Of a DNA stretch of 64,000 bases, positions 19,457 to 28,996 are shown piece by piece. The position numbers and the translations under genes are program-made. How positions within the stretch are numbered: position 1 is the first letter of the stretch; each line of letters opens with the position of its first letter. Source of the stretch: Asanoa siamensis (GTDB lineage: Bacteria; Actinomycetota; Actinomycetes; Mycobacteriales; Micromonosporaceae); contig NZ_BONE01000049.1 in assembly GCF_016862555.1 (NCBI RefSeq), positions 1 through 64,000 on the forward strand. Reading direction: 5' to 3'. The notes beneath the pieces were generated by a model. It did no database searches. It had not been told where the DNA came from and was given only the letters and a program-made list of their open reading frames with translations.

Positions 19457-20838
19457 GCGCCGGAGGGGTCGTACCAGCCGCCGTGGCTGGCGGTGAGAGC
19501 GCTCGCCTCGTCGGGCCCCCAGGTGCCGGGCTGGTAGACGTGCGGCGCCGTCGAGTCGTCGATGACCGGCTCGACGATCGACCAGGCCGCCTCCACGCCG
19601 CGCTGCGTGGTGAACAGCGAGGCGTCACCGTCCAGGGCATCACCCAGGAGCCGCTGGTACGGCGGCAGGTCGGGCTCCATGGGCCGGTCCAGCGCCGCCA
19701 GCTCGACGTCGGTGCCGCGCATCGACTCGCCGCCGGGTGCCTTCACCGTCACGCCCAGCGAGATGGCGCCGTCGGGGCCCAGCTTGAACCGCACGTGGTT
19801 GGGCGGGTGGTCGTGGTCGGTGCCGGCCAGGGCGGCCGGCGGGCGGCGCAGCCGGACCAGCACCTCGGTGGCCGTGACCGGGAGCATCTTGCCGGCCCGG
19901 ATGTAGAACGGCACCCCGGCCCACCGCCAGGTGTCGACGTGCGCGCGCAGTGCCACGAACGTCTCCACCGTGGACCCGGACGCGACACCCTCCACATCGG
20001 TGTATCCCGCGAACTGGCCCCGCACCACGTCGTTGCGGCGCAACGGCGGCATCGCCCGCAGCACCTTGGTCTTCTCGTCGCGGATGTCCTGGTGCCCGTA
20101 GCCGCCGGGTGGCTCCATCGCCACGAGGCTCAGCACCTGCAGCAGGTGGTTCTGCACGACGTCACGGATCACGCCGGTCTTGTCGTAGAAGGCGCCGCGG
20201 TCGGCCACCCCGAAGTCCTCGGCCATCGTGATCTGGACGGAGTCGACCCAGAACCGGTTCCAGAACGGCTCGAGGAGCGCGTTGGCGAACCGGAAGTAGA
20301 GCAGGCCGAGGACCGCGTCCTTGCCGAGGAAGTGGTCGATGCGATAGATGGCGTCCTCGGGGAAGATGCGGTGCAGCACCGTGTTCAGCTCACGCGCACC
20401 GGCCAGGTCGCGGCCGAACGGCTTCTCCACGACGACGCGGGCGCCCCTGGCGCAGCCGGAGTCGCCGAGCGCGGTCGCGACCGTGCCGAACAGCGTCGGC
20501 GGGATGGCCAGGTAGAACAGCGGCGACCGGGCCGAGCCGAGCGCGGTCCGGAGCGCCTCGAACGTGGCCGTGTCGCGGTAGTCGCCGTCGACGTAGCGCA
20601 GCGCGTCGGTCAGCCGGCGCACCGTCGACTCGTCGGTGACGCCGTGCTCGGCCAGGCTCTGCCGGGCGCGCTGCACCAGCCGCTCGCGGTCCCAGCCGGC
20701 CTTGGCGACCCCGATCACCGGCATGTCGAGCCGGCCCTCGGCGCTCAGGCCCGCCAGGGCGGGAAAGATCTGCTTGTACGCGAGGTCGCCGGTCGCGCCG
20801 AAGAAGACCAGGGCGTCGGAGGTCCCGTGCGTGGCCAC
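19453..20838 (-). CDS. zwf: Glucose-6-phosphate dehydrogenase
   Basis: The 461-residue enzyme oxidises glucose 6-phosphate to 6-phosphogluconolactone with NADP+ and opens the oxidative pentose phosphate pathway. The dinucleotide-binding loop [17 protein letters not shown] is near the N-terminus and the substrate site [14 protein letters not shown] is present, as is GTWGPDEA at the C-terminus. GTG start with GAGGAG upstream. It follows pgi by 73 bp on the same strand. The opcA, tal and tkt genes that usually accompany actinobacterial zwf are not here, so this may be a second copy. Confidence 0.96.
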   Translation of the reverse strand: MATHGTSDALVFFGATGDLAYKQIFPALAGLSAEGRLDMPVIGVAKAGWDRERLVQRARQSLAEHGVTDESTVRRLTDALRYVDGDYRDTATFEALRTALGSARSPLFYLAIPPTLFGTVATALGDSGCARGARVVVEKPFGRDLAGARELNTVLHRIFPEDAIYRIDHFLGKDAVLGLLYFRFANALLEPFWNRFWVDSVQITMAEDFGVADRGAFYDKTGVIRDVVQNHLLQVLSLVAMEPPGGYGHQDIRDEKTKVLRAMPPLRRNDVVRGQFAGYTDVEGVASGSTVETFVALRAHVDTWRWAGVPFYIRAGKMLPVTATEVLVRLRRPPAALAGTDHDHPPNHVRFKLGPDGAISLGVTVKAPGGESMRGTDVELAALDRPMEPDLPPYQRLLGDALDGDASLFTTQRGVEAAWSIVEPVIDDSTAPHVYQPGTWGPDEASALTASHGGWYDPSGA

Positions 20839-20911
20839 CCGCGCTCCTCCCCGTCGGCGATACGCTCATTCTGGCCCGACGGACGGCCCCCGCGACGGTG
20901 ATTTGGCCAGG

Positions 20912-22540
20912 TCAGCCCTTCAGGGCGCGGTAATGACGGATCAGTGCCGCGGTGGAGGAGTCGTAGTCGAGCGCCGCGTCGGCCGGGCCGGTCAGGTCGG
21001 GGGCGATCTTCGAGGCGAGCACCTTGCCCAGCTCGACGCCCCACTGGTCGAAGGAGTCGATGCCCCAGATCGTGCCCTGCGTGAAGACGCTGTGCTCGTA
21101 GAGCGCCACGAGGGCGCCGAGCAGCCGCGGGGTGAGCCGCTCCGCCAGGAGCGTGTTGCTCGGCCGGTTGCCCTCCATCACCCTGTGCGGCACGACGTCG
21201 TCCGCCGTGCCCTCCGCGCGTACCTCTTCCTCGGTCTTGCCGAAGGCCAGCGCCTGCGCCTGCGCGAACACGTTGGACGTGAGCAGGTCGTGGTGGTCGC
21301 GGAGCGGGTTGAGGGACCGGCCGAACCCGATCAGGTCGACCGGGATGAGCCGGGTGCCCTGGTGCAGGAGCTGGTAGAAGCTGTGCTGGCCGTTGGTGCC
21401 CGGCTCGCCCCAGTAGACGGGGCCGGTGTCGTAGTCGACCGGGTGCCCGTCGCGGGTCACGTGCTTGCCGTTGGACTCCATCGTGAGCTGCTGCAGGTAG
21501 GCCGGGAAGCGCTTCAGGTACTGGTCGTAGGGCATGACGCCGACGCTCTGCACGCCGAAGAAGTTGACGTACCAGACGGTGAGCAGGCCCATCAGCGCCG
21601 GCAGGTTGCGCTCCAGCGGGGTGGTGCGGAAGTGCTCGTCCATCTCGTGGAAGCCGGCCAGCATCTCGGCGAAGCCGTCGGGTCCCACGGCGAGCATCGT
21701 GGACAGTCCGATCGCGGAGTCCATCGAGTAGCGGCCGCCGACCCAGTCCCAGAAGCCGAACATGTTGGCGGTGTCGATGCCGAACGCGGCGACCCGCTCC
21801 GCGTTGGTGGACACCGCGACGAAGTGCTTCGCGACCGCGGCGTCGTCACCGAGCTGACCGACCACCCAGTCGCGGGCGGACCGCGCGTTGGTCAGGGTCT
21901 CCAGCGTGCCGAACGTCTTGGACGAGATGACGAAGAGCGTCTCGTCGGCCGCGAGGTCGTGGGTGGCCTCGACGAAGTCGGTCGCGTCCACGTTGGACAC
22001 GAACCGGAAGGTCAGGTCGCGGCGGGTGTAGTGGCGCAGGGCCTCGTACGCCATGACCGGCCCGAGGTCCGAGCCGCCGATGCCCACGTTGACGATGTTG
22101 CGGATCGGCTTGCCGGTGTGCCCGCGCCACTCGCCGGACCGGATCCGCTCGGCGAACGCGGCCATCCGGTCGAGCACCTCGTGCACCTGGGCGACCACGT
22201 CGACGCCGTCGACCGTCAGCGAGGCGCCTTTCGGCATCCGCAGCGCGACGTGCAGCACCGAGCGGTGCTCGGAGGTGTTGATGGGCGCACCGGAGAACAT
22301 GAGGTCGCGCCGCTGCTCGACTTCGCACTCCCGGGCGAGCTCGAACAGCAGCCGCATCGTCTCGTCGGTGACGCGGTTCTTCGAGTAGTCGAGATAGAGG
22401 CCGGCCGCCTCGGCCCGCAGGCGCTCCCCGCGGGCCGGATCCTCGGCGAACAGCTCACGCAGGTGCCGCCCGCCGATGTCGGCGTGGTGCGCGGCGAGCG
22501 CCTGCCAGGAGGGTCGTTCGCGTAACGGCGTCGTCGACAT
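20912..22540 (-). CDS. pgi: Glucose-6-phosphate isomerase
   Basis: The 542-residue protein interconverts glucose 6-phosphate and fructose 6-phosphate. It has [12 protein letters not shown] near residue 210 and the family signature [14 protein letters not shown] near residue 500, with conserved [14 protein letters not shown]. Length matches the usual 540-550. ATG start with GGAGGACACC upstream. Its pairing with zwf lets the operon feed fructose 6-phosphate back into the oxidative pentose phosphate route, a plausible NADPH-supply cycle. Confidence 0.97.
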   Translation of the reverse strand: MSTTPLRERPSWQALAAHHADIGGRHLRELFAEDPARGERLRAEAAGLYLDYSKNRVTDETMRLLFELARECEVEQRRDLMFSGAPINTSEHRSVLHVALRMPKGASLTVDGVDVVAQVHEVLDRMAAFAERIRSGEWRGHTGKPIRNIVNVGIGGSDLGPVMAYEALRHYTRRDLTFRFVSNVDATDFVEATHDLAADETLFVISSKTFGTLETLTNARSARDWVVGQLGDDAAVAKHFVAVSTNAERVAAFGIDTANMFGFWDWVGGRYSMDSAIGLSTMLAVGPDGFAEMLAGFHEMDEHFRTTPLERNLPALMGLLTVWYVNFFGVQSVGVMPYDQYLKRFPAYLQQLTMESNGKHVTRDGHPVDYDTGPVYWGEPGTNGQHSFYQLLHQGTRLIPVDLIGFGRSLNPLRDHHDLLTSNVFAQAQALAFGKTEEEVRAEGTADDVVPHRVMEGNRPSNTLLAERLTPRLLGALVALYEHSVFTQGTIWGIDSFDQWGVELGKVLASKIAPDLTGPADAALDYDSSTAALIRHYRALKG

Positions 22541-22609
22541 GGTGTCCTCCAGGTGAGCGCTCCAGGTGCAGGCGAGATGTTACCGCTGTGCCCCGATCGA
22601 CGACTCGAC

Positions 22610-22870
22610 CTAGCCCTCGCCGAGCACCACGAGGGTGTCGGGCCGGACGCCGTCGTGCCGCATCGCCGCGGCGGCCTCGTCGGAGCGCATGAACGCCTGG
22701 AAGGCCATCATGTCCGGGATCTCGGCGATCAGCCCGACGCGGTTCGAACCCGCCGGGTCCACGAACGGGCGAACCCGGATGCCCAGCGGCCCGAAGACCT
22801 CCTCCCGTCTCGACGAGGCCTTCCACGCCTCGACGTCGTCGACCTCGTGCGTGATCAGATATGTGGCCAC
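22610..22870 (-). CDS. Small conserved protein of unknown function (86 residues)
   Basis: A compact alpha-beta protein starting MATYLITHEVDDVEAWKAS at GTG with AAGGAG upstream. The pattern of T-H-E-V-D-D-V-E-A-W-K followed by VGLIAEIPDMMAFQAFM resembles small dimeric ferredoxin-fold proteins of the antibiotic-monooxygenase/ABM or cyclase-like type, but I cannot name a family. It lies 69 bp upstream of pgi on the same strand and may be co-transcribed. Confidence 0.7.
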   Translation of the reverse strand: MATYLITHEVDDVEAWKASSRREEVFGPLGIRVRPFVDPAGSNRVGLIAEIPDMMAFQAFMRSDEAAAAMRHDGVRPDTLVVLGEG

Positions 22871-23003
22871 TGCGTCAGCTCCTTCATGATCGGCTGGCTC
22901 AGGTTATCGCCGGAATGGCTGGTCGACGCCCGTTTCGCGACCACCGCCACCCGAGTGACTACGCTGTTGCCTGACCGCGCACGGCACGACGCTAGGAGCA
23001 TTC

Positions 23004-23201
23004 ATGTCCGACGAAGAGAACACCACGCCGGACGAGGCCGTCGAGGAGGAGCCGACCTTCGCCAACCGGGCCGAGCGCCGCGCGAAGGGCAAGGCCAAGG
23101 GCAAGGGCGCACAGGCCCACCAGCACAGTTCGGGCGGGTTCACCGGCAAGGGCGGCTCCTACCAGCCGCCGCGCAACTACGGCAACCGCCGCAGCGGCTG
23201 A
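23004..23201 (+). CDS. Small basic, low-complexity conserved hypothetical protein (65 residues)
   Basis: Begins MSDEENTTPDEAVEEEPTFA (acidic) and continues with a lysine/glycine-rich tail of the type GKAKGKGAQAHQHSSGGF, ending in PPRNYGNRRSG. AGGAG stands seven bases before the ATG. The charge switch from acidic head to basic tail suggests a disordered nucleic-acid-binding protein, but no domain is visible. Its last 25 bases overlap the 3' end of the opposite-strand chelatase gene. Confidence 0.65.
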   Translation: MSDEENTTPDEAVEEEPTFANRAERRAKGKAKGKGAQAHQHSSGGFTGKGGSYQPPRNYGNRRSG

Positions 23202-23824
23202 GCGCCGGCCAGGCACAGGACCCGATCGACCACCACCGGATGATCCGCCAGCGGCGGCGTGACCACGTCGCCGCCGGCGCGGTGCAACGCGCGGTGGAAC
23301 CGGCCGTCGGCCAGCAGGTAGGCCAGGACGACCACCCGCCGCGCGCCGGCGGCGCGCAGCGCCCGCACCGCCTCCGGCACGGACGGCGTCGCGGACGCCG
23401 CGTACGCGACCACCGCGGGCACCGGCAGGGCCGCCGCCACGGCCGACACCTCGGCCCGCGACCGCCCGTCGCTGGACCCGGCGGCGGCGAGCACGACCGC
23501 GTCCGCCGGACCCGCCGCCGCCAGCCGGTCGACCAGCGCGCCCACGAGGGCGCCGTCCGCGCCGAGCGCGGGCGCGACCACGGCGTCGGCGCCATCGACC
23601 GCCCCGGCGATGTCGACCCGCACGTGGTGGCCGTTGGTCAACAGCAGCGGGACCACGACCGCGGGGCCCGCCAGCCGCGCCGCCACGTCGCGCACGTGCG
23701 GCACCTGGACGTCCACGTAGGCCAGTCGCACGTCATGCTCCCGCCCCACCCGTCGCGCGAGGGCACGGATCTGCTCCTGCCCGGCCGTCACCCGCGTCCC
23801 GTGCGCCACCAGCAGCACGGTCAC
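23177..23824 (-). CDS. Sirohydrochlorin chelatase (CbiX/SirB-like)
   Basis: The 215-residue product of the last gene in the nitrate operon begins MTVLLVAHGTRVTAGQEQ, with the class II chelatase histidine in the AHGTR motif and a second site at LLLTNGHHVRVDIAG. These enzymes insert Fe2+ (or Co2+) into sirohydrochlorin; here iron insertion to make siroheme for the nitrite reductase is the logical role. GTG start overlaps the stop of the HemD fusion gene (GTGA). Two CbiX-like halves are present within the length, as in long single-chain forms. Confidence 0.88.
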   Translation of the reverse strand: MTVLLVAHGTRVTAGQEQIRALARRVGREHDVRLAYVDVQVPHVRDVAARLAGPAVVVPLLLTNGHHVRVDIAGAVDGADAVVAPALGADGALVGALVDRLAAAGPADAVVLAAAGSSDGRSRAEVSAVAAALPVPAVVAYAASATPSVPEAVRALRAAGARRVVVLAYLLADGRFHRALHRAGGDVVTPPLADHPVVVDRVLCLAGAQPLRRLP

Positions 23825-24909
23825 GCCGGCACCCGCAGCCGGTAGCCGCGCTTGATGACCGTCTCCACGAGGTCGGCCCCGAGTGAGGCCCGCAACCGGG
23901 CCACCGCCATGTCGATGGCGTGCCCGCGCTCGCCGCGGGGCAGCGCGGTGGCGAGCAGGGCGCGCGGCACGACCGCGCCGGGCTGGGCCGCGAGCGCCCG
24001 CAACAGCGCCATCGAGGCCGGTGCGAGGGGTCGGACCTCGCCGTCGACGACCGCCGCGTGCCCCCGCACCTCCACGGTGACGCCACCGACCGAGAGCCGC
24101 CGGGCGCGGGTCGGCAGCGTGTCGGTGACGGCCCGCACCAGCGCGCCCAGCCGGGACCGCTCGGGCGTCAGGGCGGGCACGCCCCGGTCCAGCAGGGGAG
24201 CGGCGGTGACCGGCCCGACGCAGGCGGCGAGCACGCGGTCGCCGAACGCCGCGAGCACGTCCGCCGCGCGGTCGCCGGCGGTGTCCAGGAGCGCGATCAC
24301 CGCCGGCGCGCTGGTGAAGGTGACCGCGTCGACCTGGCCGGTGACGATCTGGTCGACCAGCCGGCGCAGCGGTTCCATGTCGGCCCGCCGCGTCCAGCGG
24401 TAGACGGGCACCTCGACCACCGCCGCCCCGGCGGCCCGCAGCGCGCCGGTGAACTCGTCCTGCGGCCCGCCGTGGAGTTGCACGGCGATCCGCCGGCCGG
24501 AGACGCCCTCGGCGAGGAGCCGGTCGAGGATCTCCGCGCACGACTCGGTCGGCGCGGACCAGTCCTCGGTCAGGCCGGCGGCCCGGATGGCACCGCACGG
24601 CTTGGCACCCCGCGCGATGAGCCGCGCGCCGCGCAGCCCGCCGCGCAGCGCCTCGCCGACGCCCCAGCCCTCGGCCGCCTCCAGCCAGCCCCGGAAGCCG
24701 ATGCCGGTGGTGGCCACGACGATGTCCGGGGCGTGCGCGACGCAGGCGGCGGTCGCGGCGTGCAGCGCGGCGTCGTCGAGCAGCGGGACGATCGTGATCG
24801 CCGGGACGGAGAGCACCCGCGCGCCGCGGCGTTCCAGCAGGGCGCCGAGCTCGTCGCGCCGGCGCTCGGCGGTGGTCGCGACCGTGAAGCCCCGCAGCGG
24901 CTGGGTCAC
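23821..24909 (-). CDS. Uroporphyrinogen-III synthase fused to a C-terminal winged-helix DNA-binding domain
   Basis: Residues about 1-260 form a HemD domain (start MTQPLRGFTVATTAERR, with VVATTGIGFRGWLEA and VDAVTFTSAPAV), which closes hydroxymethylbilane to uroporphyrinogen III. Residues about 270-362 form an OmpR/PhoB-type winged helix (LAPASMALLRALAAQPG, then RLRASLGADLVETVIKRGYR). This fusion is known in actinobacteria (a mycobacterial example sits next to nitrate/nitrite genes) and may link tetrapyrrole synthesis to regulation of nitrogen assimilation. It overlaps nirBD by GTGA. Whether the regulator half acts on this operon is inference. Confidence 0.9.
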   Translation of the reverse strand: MTQPLRGFTVATTAERRRDELGALLERRGARVLSVPAITIVPLLDDAALHAATAACVAHAPDIVVATTGIGFRGWLEAAEGWGVGEALRGGLRGARLIARGAKPCGAIRAAGLTEDWSAPTESCAEILDRLLAEGVSGRRIAVQLHGGPQDEFTGALRAAGAAVVEVPVYRWTRRADMEPLRRLVDQIVTGQVDAVTFTSAPAVIALLDTAGDRAADVLAAFGDRVLAACVGPVTAAPLLDRGVPALTPERSRLGALVRAVTDTLPTRARRLSVGGVTVEVRGHAAVVDGEVRPLAPASMALLRALAAQPGAVVPRALLATALPRGERGHAIDMAVARLRASLGADLVETVIKRGYRLRVPA

Positions 24910-27599
24910 GGGGCGCCCACCTCGACCATGCCGTCCCGGACCCGGACCGGGAACACCGGCACGCGGGCCGCCGTGTCGAGGCACTCGCCCGTGTCGAGGT
25001 CGTACGCCTGCTTGTGCATCGGCGACGCGACCACCGGGCGGCCGGAACGGGTGCCGACCAGCCCGCGCGAGAGCACGTGGGCGCCGCTGACCGGGTCGCG
25101 GTTGCCGATCGCCCGCAGCCCGCCGTCGTGCAGCCGGAACACCGCCACCTGCTCCGGGCCGACCAGCGCGGCCACGCCACGCTCCGGCAGCAGGTCCTCG
25201 AACCGGCATACGGGCGCCCACCCGGTCGGCGTGCGGGGCGCGTCGACGAACGAGACGAAGCGGCGCAGCTTCACCGGATCGGCCAGCACGGCCCGCCACT
25301 CGTCCTCGTACGCCCCGACGTGCCGCGCCATCGCGGCGTCGAGGTCGGCGCAGAGCCCGAGGCTGTCGTCGACGATGACCGCGCGGAGGTGGTCGAGCCC
25401 GCCGTCGAGACCCTCGATCCAGGCCGCCGTGCGCTGCAGGCGGTCGGCGGTGCGGATGTAGTACATGAGGAACCTGTCGACGGTGCGCACCAGCGTGTCG
25501 GTGTCCACGTCGGAGAGGAACAGGTCGGCGTGGCGGGGCCGGAAGCCGCCGTTGCCGCCCAGGTAGAGGTTCCAGCCGTTGTCGGTCGCGATGACGCCGA
25601 AGTCCTTGCTCCGGGCCTCCGCGCACTCGCGCGCGCACCCGGAGACCGCGGACTTTATCTTGTGCGGCGCCCGCAGCCCGCGATAGCGCAGCTCCAAGGC
25701 GACCGCCAGGCCGACCGAGTCCTGCACCCCGTACCGGCACCAGGTCGAGCCGACGCAGGACTTCACCGTGCGCAGGGCCTTCCCGTACGCGTGCCCGGAC
25801 TCGAATCCCGCCGCGACCAGCCGCCGCCAGATCTCGGGGAGCTGCTCCACCCGCGCCCCGAACAGGTCGATCCGCTGCCCACCCGTGATCTTCGTGTAGA
25901 GGCCGAAGTCCCGGGCGACCTCGCCGATCACGATCAGCTTGTCGGGCGTGATCTCGCCGCCGGGGATCCGCGGCACGACCGAGTACGTGCCGTCGCGCTG
26001 GATGTTGGCCAGGAAGTGGTCGTTGGTGTCCTGCAGCGCCGCCTGCTCGCCGTCGAGGATGTGCCCGTTGCCGAGCGAGGCCAGGATCGAGGCCACCGCC
26101 GGCTTGCAGACGTCGCACCCGCGCCCGGTGCCGTGCTCGGCGACCAGCGCCGAGAAGGTCCGGATCCCGCGCACGCGGACGAGGTCGAACAGCTCCTGCC
26201 GCGAGAACGCGAAGTGCTCGCAGAGCGCCTTCGACTGCGCGACGCCGGCCTCGGTGAGCAACGACTTCAGCAAGGGCACGCACGACCCGCACGTCGTGCC
26301 GGCCCGCGTGCACGCCTTGACCGCGGCCACGTCGTGGCAGCCGTCGCCGACGGCCGCCAGCACCTCGTCCTTGGCGACGTTGTTGCAGCTGCAGACCTGC
26401 GCCCCGCCGGGCAGGGCGACGTCCGGCGCACCGGAGGACAGGAAGTCGGCGAGCTTGCCGGGCACCGGCCCGCCGACGGCCGCGCGCAGGGTGCCGTAGG
26501 CGGCGGCGTCGCCGACCAGGACGCCGCCGAGCAGGGTCCGGGCGTCGTCGGTCAGCGCCAGCTTGGCGTACAGGCCGTTGGCCGGGTCCGCGTAGACGAC
26601 GTCGAGCGGGCCGGCCTTCTGGCCGAAGCTGGCCACGTCGACGCCGAGCAGCTTGAGTTTGGTCGAGGTGTCGGCGCCGCCGAACGTGGCGGCACCGTCG
26701 AGCAGCCGGTCGACGACCACGTCGGCCATCGCGTAGCCCGGCGCGACCAGCCCGTAGCAGCGGCCGTCGACGGCGGCGCACTCGCCGATCGCGGAGATGG
26801 CGGGGTCGCTGGTCCGCAGTGCGGAGTCGACCAGGATCCCGCCGCACTCGGCCACGGTGAGGCCGGCCGCCCGGGCGAGGTCGTCGCGCGGCCGCACACC
26901 CGCCGCGAACACCACGACGTCGGTGTCGAGTGCCGCGTCGGGGCCCGCCGAGACGCGCAGCCGGTCGCCGGTGGCGGCGATGGCGGTCACCGCGGTCCCG
27001 GTGCGCACCGCGATGCCCAGGTCCTCGATCCGCCGGCGCAGCATCGCGCCACCGGCCGGGTCGAGCTGCATCGGCATGAGATGCGGGGCGAACTCGACGA
27101 CGGAGGTCCGCAGGCCCAGCAGCCGCAGGGCGTTGGCGGCCTCGAGACCGAGCAGGCCGCCGCCGACGACGATCCCGGCCGACCGGCCGACGGCGTAATC
27201 CCGCAACGCTTCCAGGTCGTCGAGCGTCCGGTAGACGAAGCAGCCCGGGGCGTCCCGGCCCGGCACCGGCGGCACGAACGGCCGTGACCCGGTCGCGAGC
27301 ACCAGCGCGTCGTAGGGATACGCGCCCACCGCCGTCCGCACCACCCGCGCGGCCCGGTCGACCGCGACCACCGGCTCGGCGAGCCGCAGGTCCACACCGG
27401 ACGGCACGCCGGCCGGCGCGAGCGTGAGGTCCTCGGCCGAGGCGCCCTCGAAGAAGGCCGACAGCCGCACCCGGTCGTAGGCGCGCCGGTGCTCCTCGGC
27501 GAGCACCGTGACGGACCACCGGCTCGCCGTGTCCCGCGCGGCGAGCGCCTCGACGAAGCGCTGCCCGACCATCCCGTTGCCGACGACGACGAGTCTCAT
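24906..27599 (-). CDS. nirBD: Assimilatory nitrite reductase, NirB-NirD fusion
   Basis: The 897-residue protein reduces nitrite to ammonium with NAD(P)H. Order of domains: FAD/NAD(P)H oxidoreductase (MRLVVVGNGMVGQRFVEAL; second nucleotide site GIVVGGGLLGLEAANAL), BFD-type [2Fe-2S] site (CSCNN...TTCGSC), ferredoxin-like half domains, then siroheme/[4Fe-4S] site with SCVGSTWCRYG and SGCARECAEA. From about residue 790 to the end is a Rieske-type NirD domain (GWAPVCRFEDLLPERG, SPMHKQAYDLDTGECLD), normally a separate subunit. The fused small subunit lacks the Cys/His pairs of a true Rieske centre, as expected for NirD. ATGA overlap with the upstream flavoprotein gene. Confidence 0.95.
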   Translation of the reverse strand: MRLVVVGNGMVGQRFVEALAARDTASRWSVTVLAEEHRRAYDRVRLSAFFEGASAEDLTLAPAGVPSGVDLRLAEPVVAVDRAARVVRTAVGAYPYDALVLATGSRPFVPPVPGRDAPGCFVYRTLDDLEALRDYAVGRSAGIVVGGGLLGLEAANALRLLGLRTSVVEFAPHLMPMQLDPAGGAMLRRRIEDLGIAVRTGTAVTAIAATGDRLRVSAGPDAALDTDVVVFAAGVRPRDDLARAAGLTVAECGGILVDSALRTSDPAISAIGECAAVDGRCYGLVAPGYAMADVVVDRLLDGAATFGGADTSTKLKLLGVDVASFGQKAGPLDVVYADPANGLYAKLALTDDARTLLGGVLVGDAAAYGTLRAAVGGPVPGKLADFLSSGAPDVALPGGAQVCSCNNVAKDEVLAAVGDGCHDVAAVKACTRAGTTCGSCVPLLKSLLTEAGVAQSKALCEHFAFSRQELFDLVRVRGIRTFSALVAEHGTGRGCDVCKPAVASILASLGNGHILDGEQAALQDTNDHFLANIQRDGTYSVVPRIPGGEITPDKLIVIGEVARDFGLYTKITGGQRIDLFGARVEQLPEIWRRLVAAGFESGHAYGKALRTVKSCVGSTWCRYGVQDSVGLAVALELRYRGLRAPHKIKSAVSGCARECAEARSKDFGVIATDNGWNLYLGGNGGFRPRHADLFLSDVDTDTLVRTVDRFLMYYIRTADRLQRTAAWIEGLDGGLDHLRAVIVDDSLGLCADLDAAMARHVGAYEDEWRAVLADPVKLRRFVSFVDAPRTPTGWAPVCRFEDLLPERGVAALVGPEQVAVFRLHDGGLRAIGNRDPVSGAHVLSRGLVGTRSGRPVVASPMHKQAYDLDTGECLDTAARVPVFPVRVRDGMVEVGAP

Positions 27600-28996
27600 G
27601 CCGCGACCTCCGTGCTCGGATCCACCGTGGACAACCAATCGACCAGTCCGCACACCGCCTCCCGGCAGCTCCCGCAACCGGTGGTGGCCCGGGTCGCGGC
27701 GACCACCTCGCCGACGGTCCGCCCGCCGGCCCGCCACGCCGCGGTGATGGCCGCCTTGCGGACCGTGTTGCACCGGCAGACGACCGCCGCGTCCGGCATC
27801 AGCGCGGGGGAGGCGGCCACCGCCGGCGGGTCCGCGCCGTGGGCGCGGCCGAGCAGCAGCGTCCGCCGGTCGGCCGGGACGTCGGCGTCGCGGTCGAAGA
27901 GCTGCACGACGTGGCCGACCGCGGGGTTGTCGCCCAGCAGCACCGCCCCGGTGAGCCGGTTGTCGCGGATGACAAGCCGGGCGTAGGTGCCGCGGGCCGG
28001 GTCGGCGAAGCTGACCACCTCGGCGTCCGGGTCGGCCGTCGGCGAACCCATCGCGGCGAGGTCCACGCCGCTCGCCTTCAACCGGGTCACGACGCGGGAC
28101 CCGCGATAGGCCGCGGCGCCGCCGGTGATGCGGTCGGCGGCGACGGCCGCCTGGTCCCAGGCCGGGGCGACCAGGCCGTGGACGGTGCCACGGTGCTCGG
28201 CGCAGTCACCGATCGCGTAGACGTGCGGGTCGCTGGTGCGCATCGCGTCGTCGACGACGATCCCGCGATCGACCGTGAGCCCGGCCCCGGCGGCGAGCCG
28301 GGTGTCCGGCCGGACGCCGCAGGCGAGCACGAGCAGGTCACCGGGGATCTCCGTGCCGTCGGCGAGCCGCAACGCCGCGCCGGTCCAGGCTTCGGCGGGC
28401 ACGCCGACGTGCGTACGGATGCCGAGGCCGGCCAGCGTCCGGGTGAGCACGCGGCCACCGTCGTCGTCGAGCTGGCGGTCCATCAGGTGCCGTCCGATGT
28501 GGACGACGTCGACCGTCAGGCCGCGGCCGGCGAGCCCGCGGGCCGCCTCGATGCCCAGGAGCCCGCCGCCGAGCACGACCGCCCGGCCGGCTCCGGTCGC
28601 GGCGGCCAGCATCCGCCGGCAGTCGTCAAGGGTCCGGAACGCGTACACATTGGACCGTGCGATGCCCGGCAGCGGCGGCACCACCGGCGCCGAGCCGGTC
28701 GCGAGCACCAGGGCGTCGTACTCGTGCTCCTCCGCGCCCGTGCGCACCACCCGGCGCCCGGCGTCGACGGCGACCACCGCCTCACCCAGCCGCACGTCGG
28801 CGCCGGCCGGCGCGGCCGCGATCGCCAGGTCGTCCTCGTCGACCTTGCCGGCCAGCAGCGCCGACAACAGGATCCGGTTGTAGGGCCGGTGCGGCTCGGC
28901 GCCCAGCGCGGTCACCTTGACGTCGGCGTCCCGGGCCCGCAGCTCGGCCACGGCCCGCGCCCCGGCCATCCCGTAGCCCACCACCAGGACCCTCAC
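27596..28996 (-). CDS. FAD-dependent oxidoreductase with BFD [2Fe-2S] domain, nitrate reductase electron-transfer subunit
   Basis: This 466-residue flavoprotein starts at GTG (MRVLVVGYGMAGARAVAEL) and resembles the N-terminal half of NirB: a second dinucleotide site VVLGGGLLGIEAARGL and a C-terminal bacterioferredoxin-associated [2Fe-2S] motif (VCRCNTVRK...GCGSCREAV). Such proteins (NasB-like) pass electrons from NAD(P)H to assimilatory nitrate reductase. Its position between the nitrate reductase and nitrite reductase genes, overlapping both by four bases, supports this role. A role as an extra NirB-like module is the alternative. Confidence 0.9.
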   Translation of the reverse strand: MRVLVVGYGMAGARAVAELRARDADVKVTALGAEPHRPYNRILLSALLAGKVDEDDLAIAAAPAGADVRLGEAVVAVDAGRRVVRTGAEEHEYDALVLATGSAPVVPPLPGIARSNVYAFRTLDDCRRMLAAATGAGRAVVLGGGLLGIEAARGLAGRGLTVDVVHIGRHLMDRQLDDDGGRVLTRTLAGLGIRTHVGVPAEAWTGAALRLADGTEIPGDLLVLACGVRPDTRLAAGAGLTVDRGIVVDDAMRTSDPHVYAIGDCAEHRGTVHGLVAPAWDQAAVAADRITGGAAAYRGSRVVTRLKASGVDLAAMGSPTADPDAEVVSFADPARGTYARLVIRDNRLTGAVLLGDNPAVGHVVQLFDRDADVPADRRTLLLGRAHGADPPAVAASPALMPDAAVVCRCNTVRKAAITAAWRAGGRTVGEVVAATRATTGCGSCREAVCGLVDWLSTVDPSTEVAA

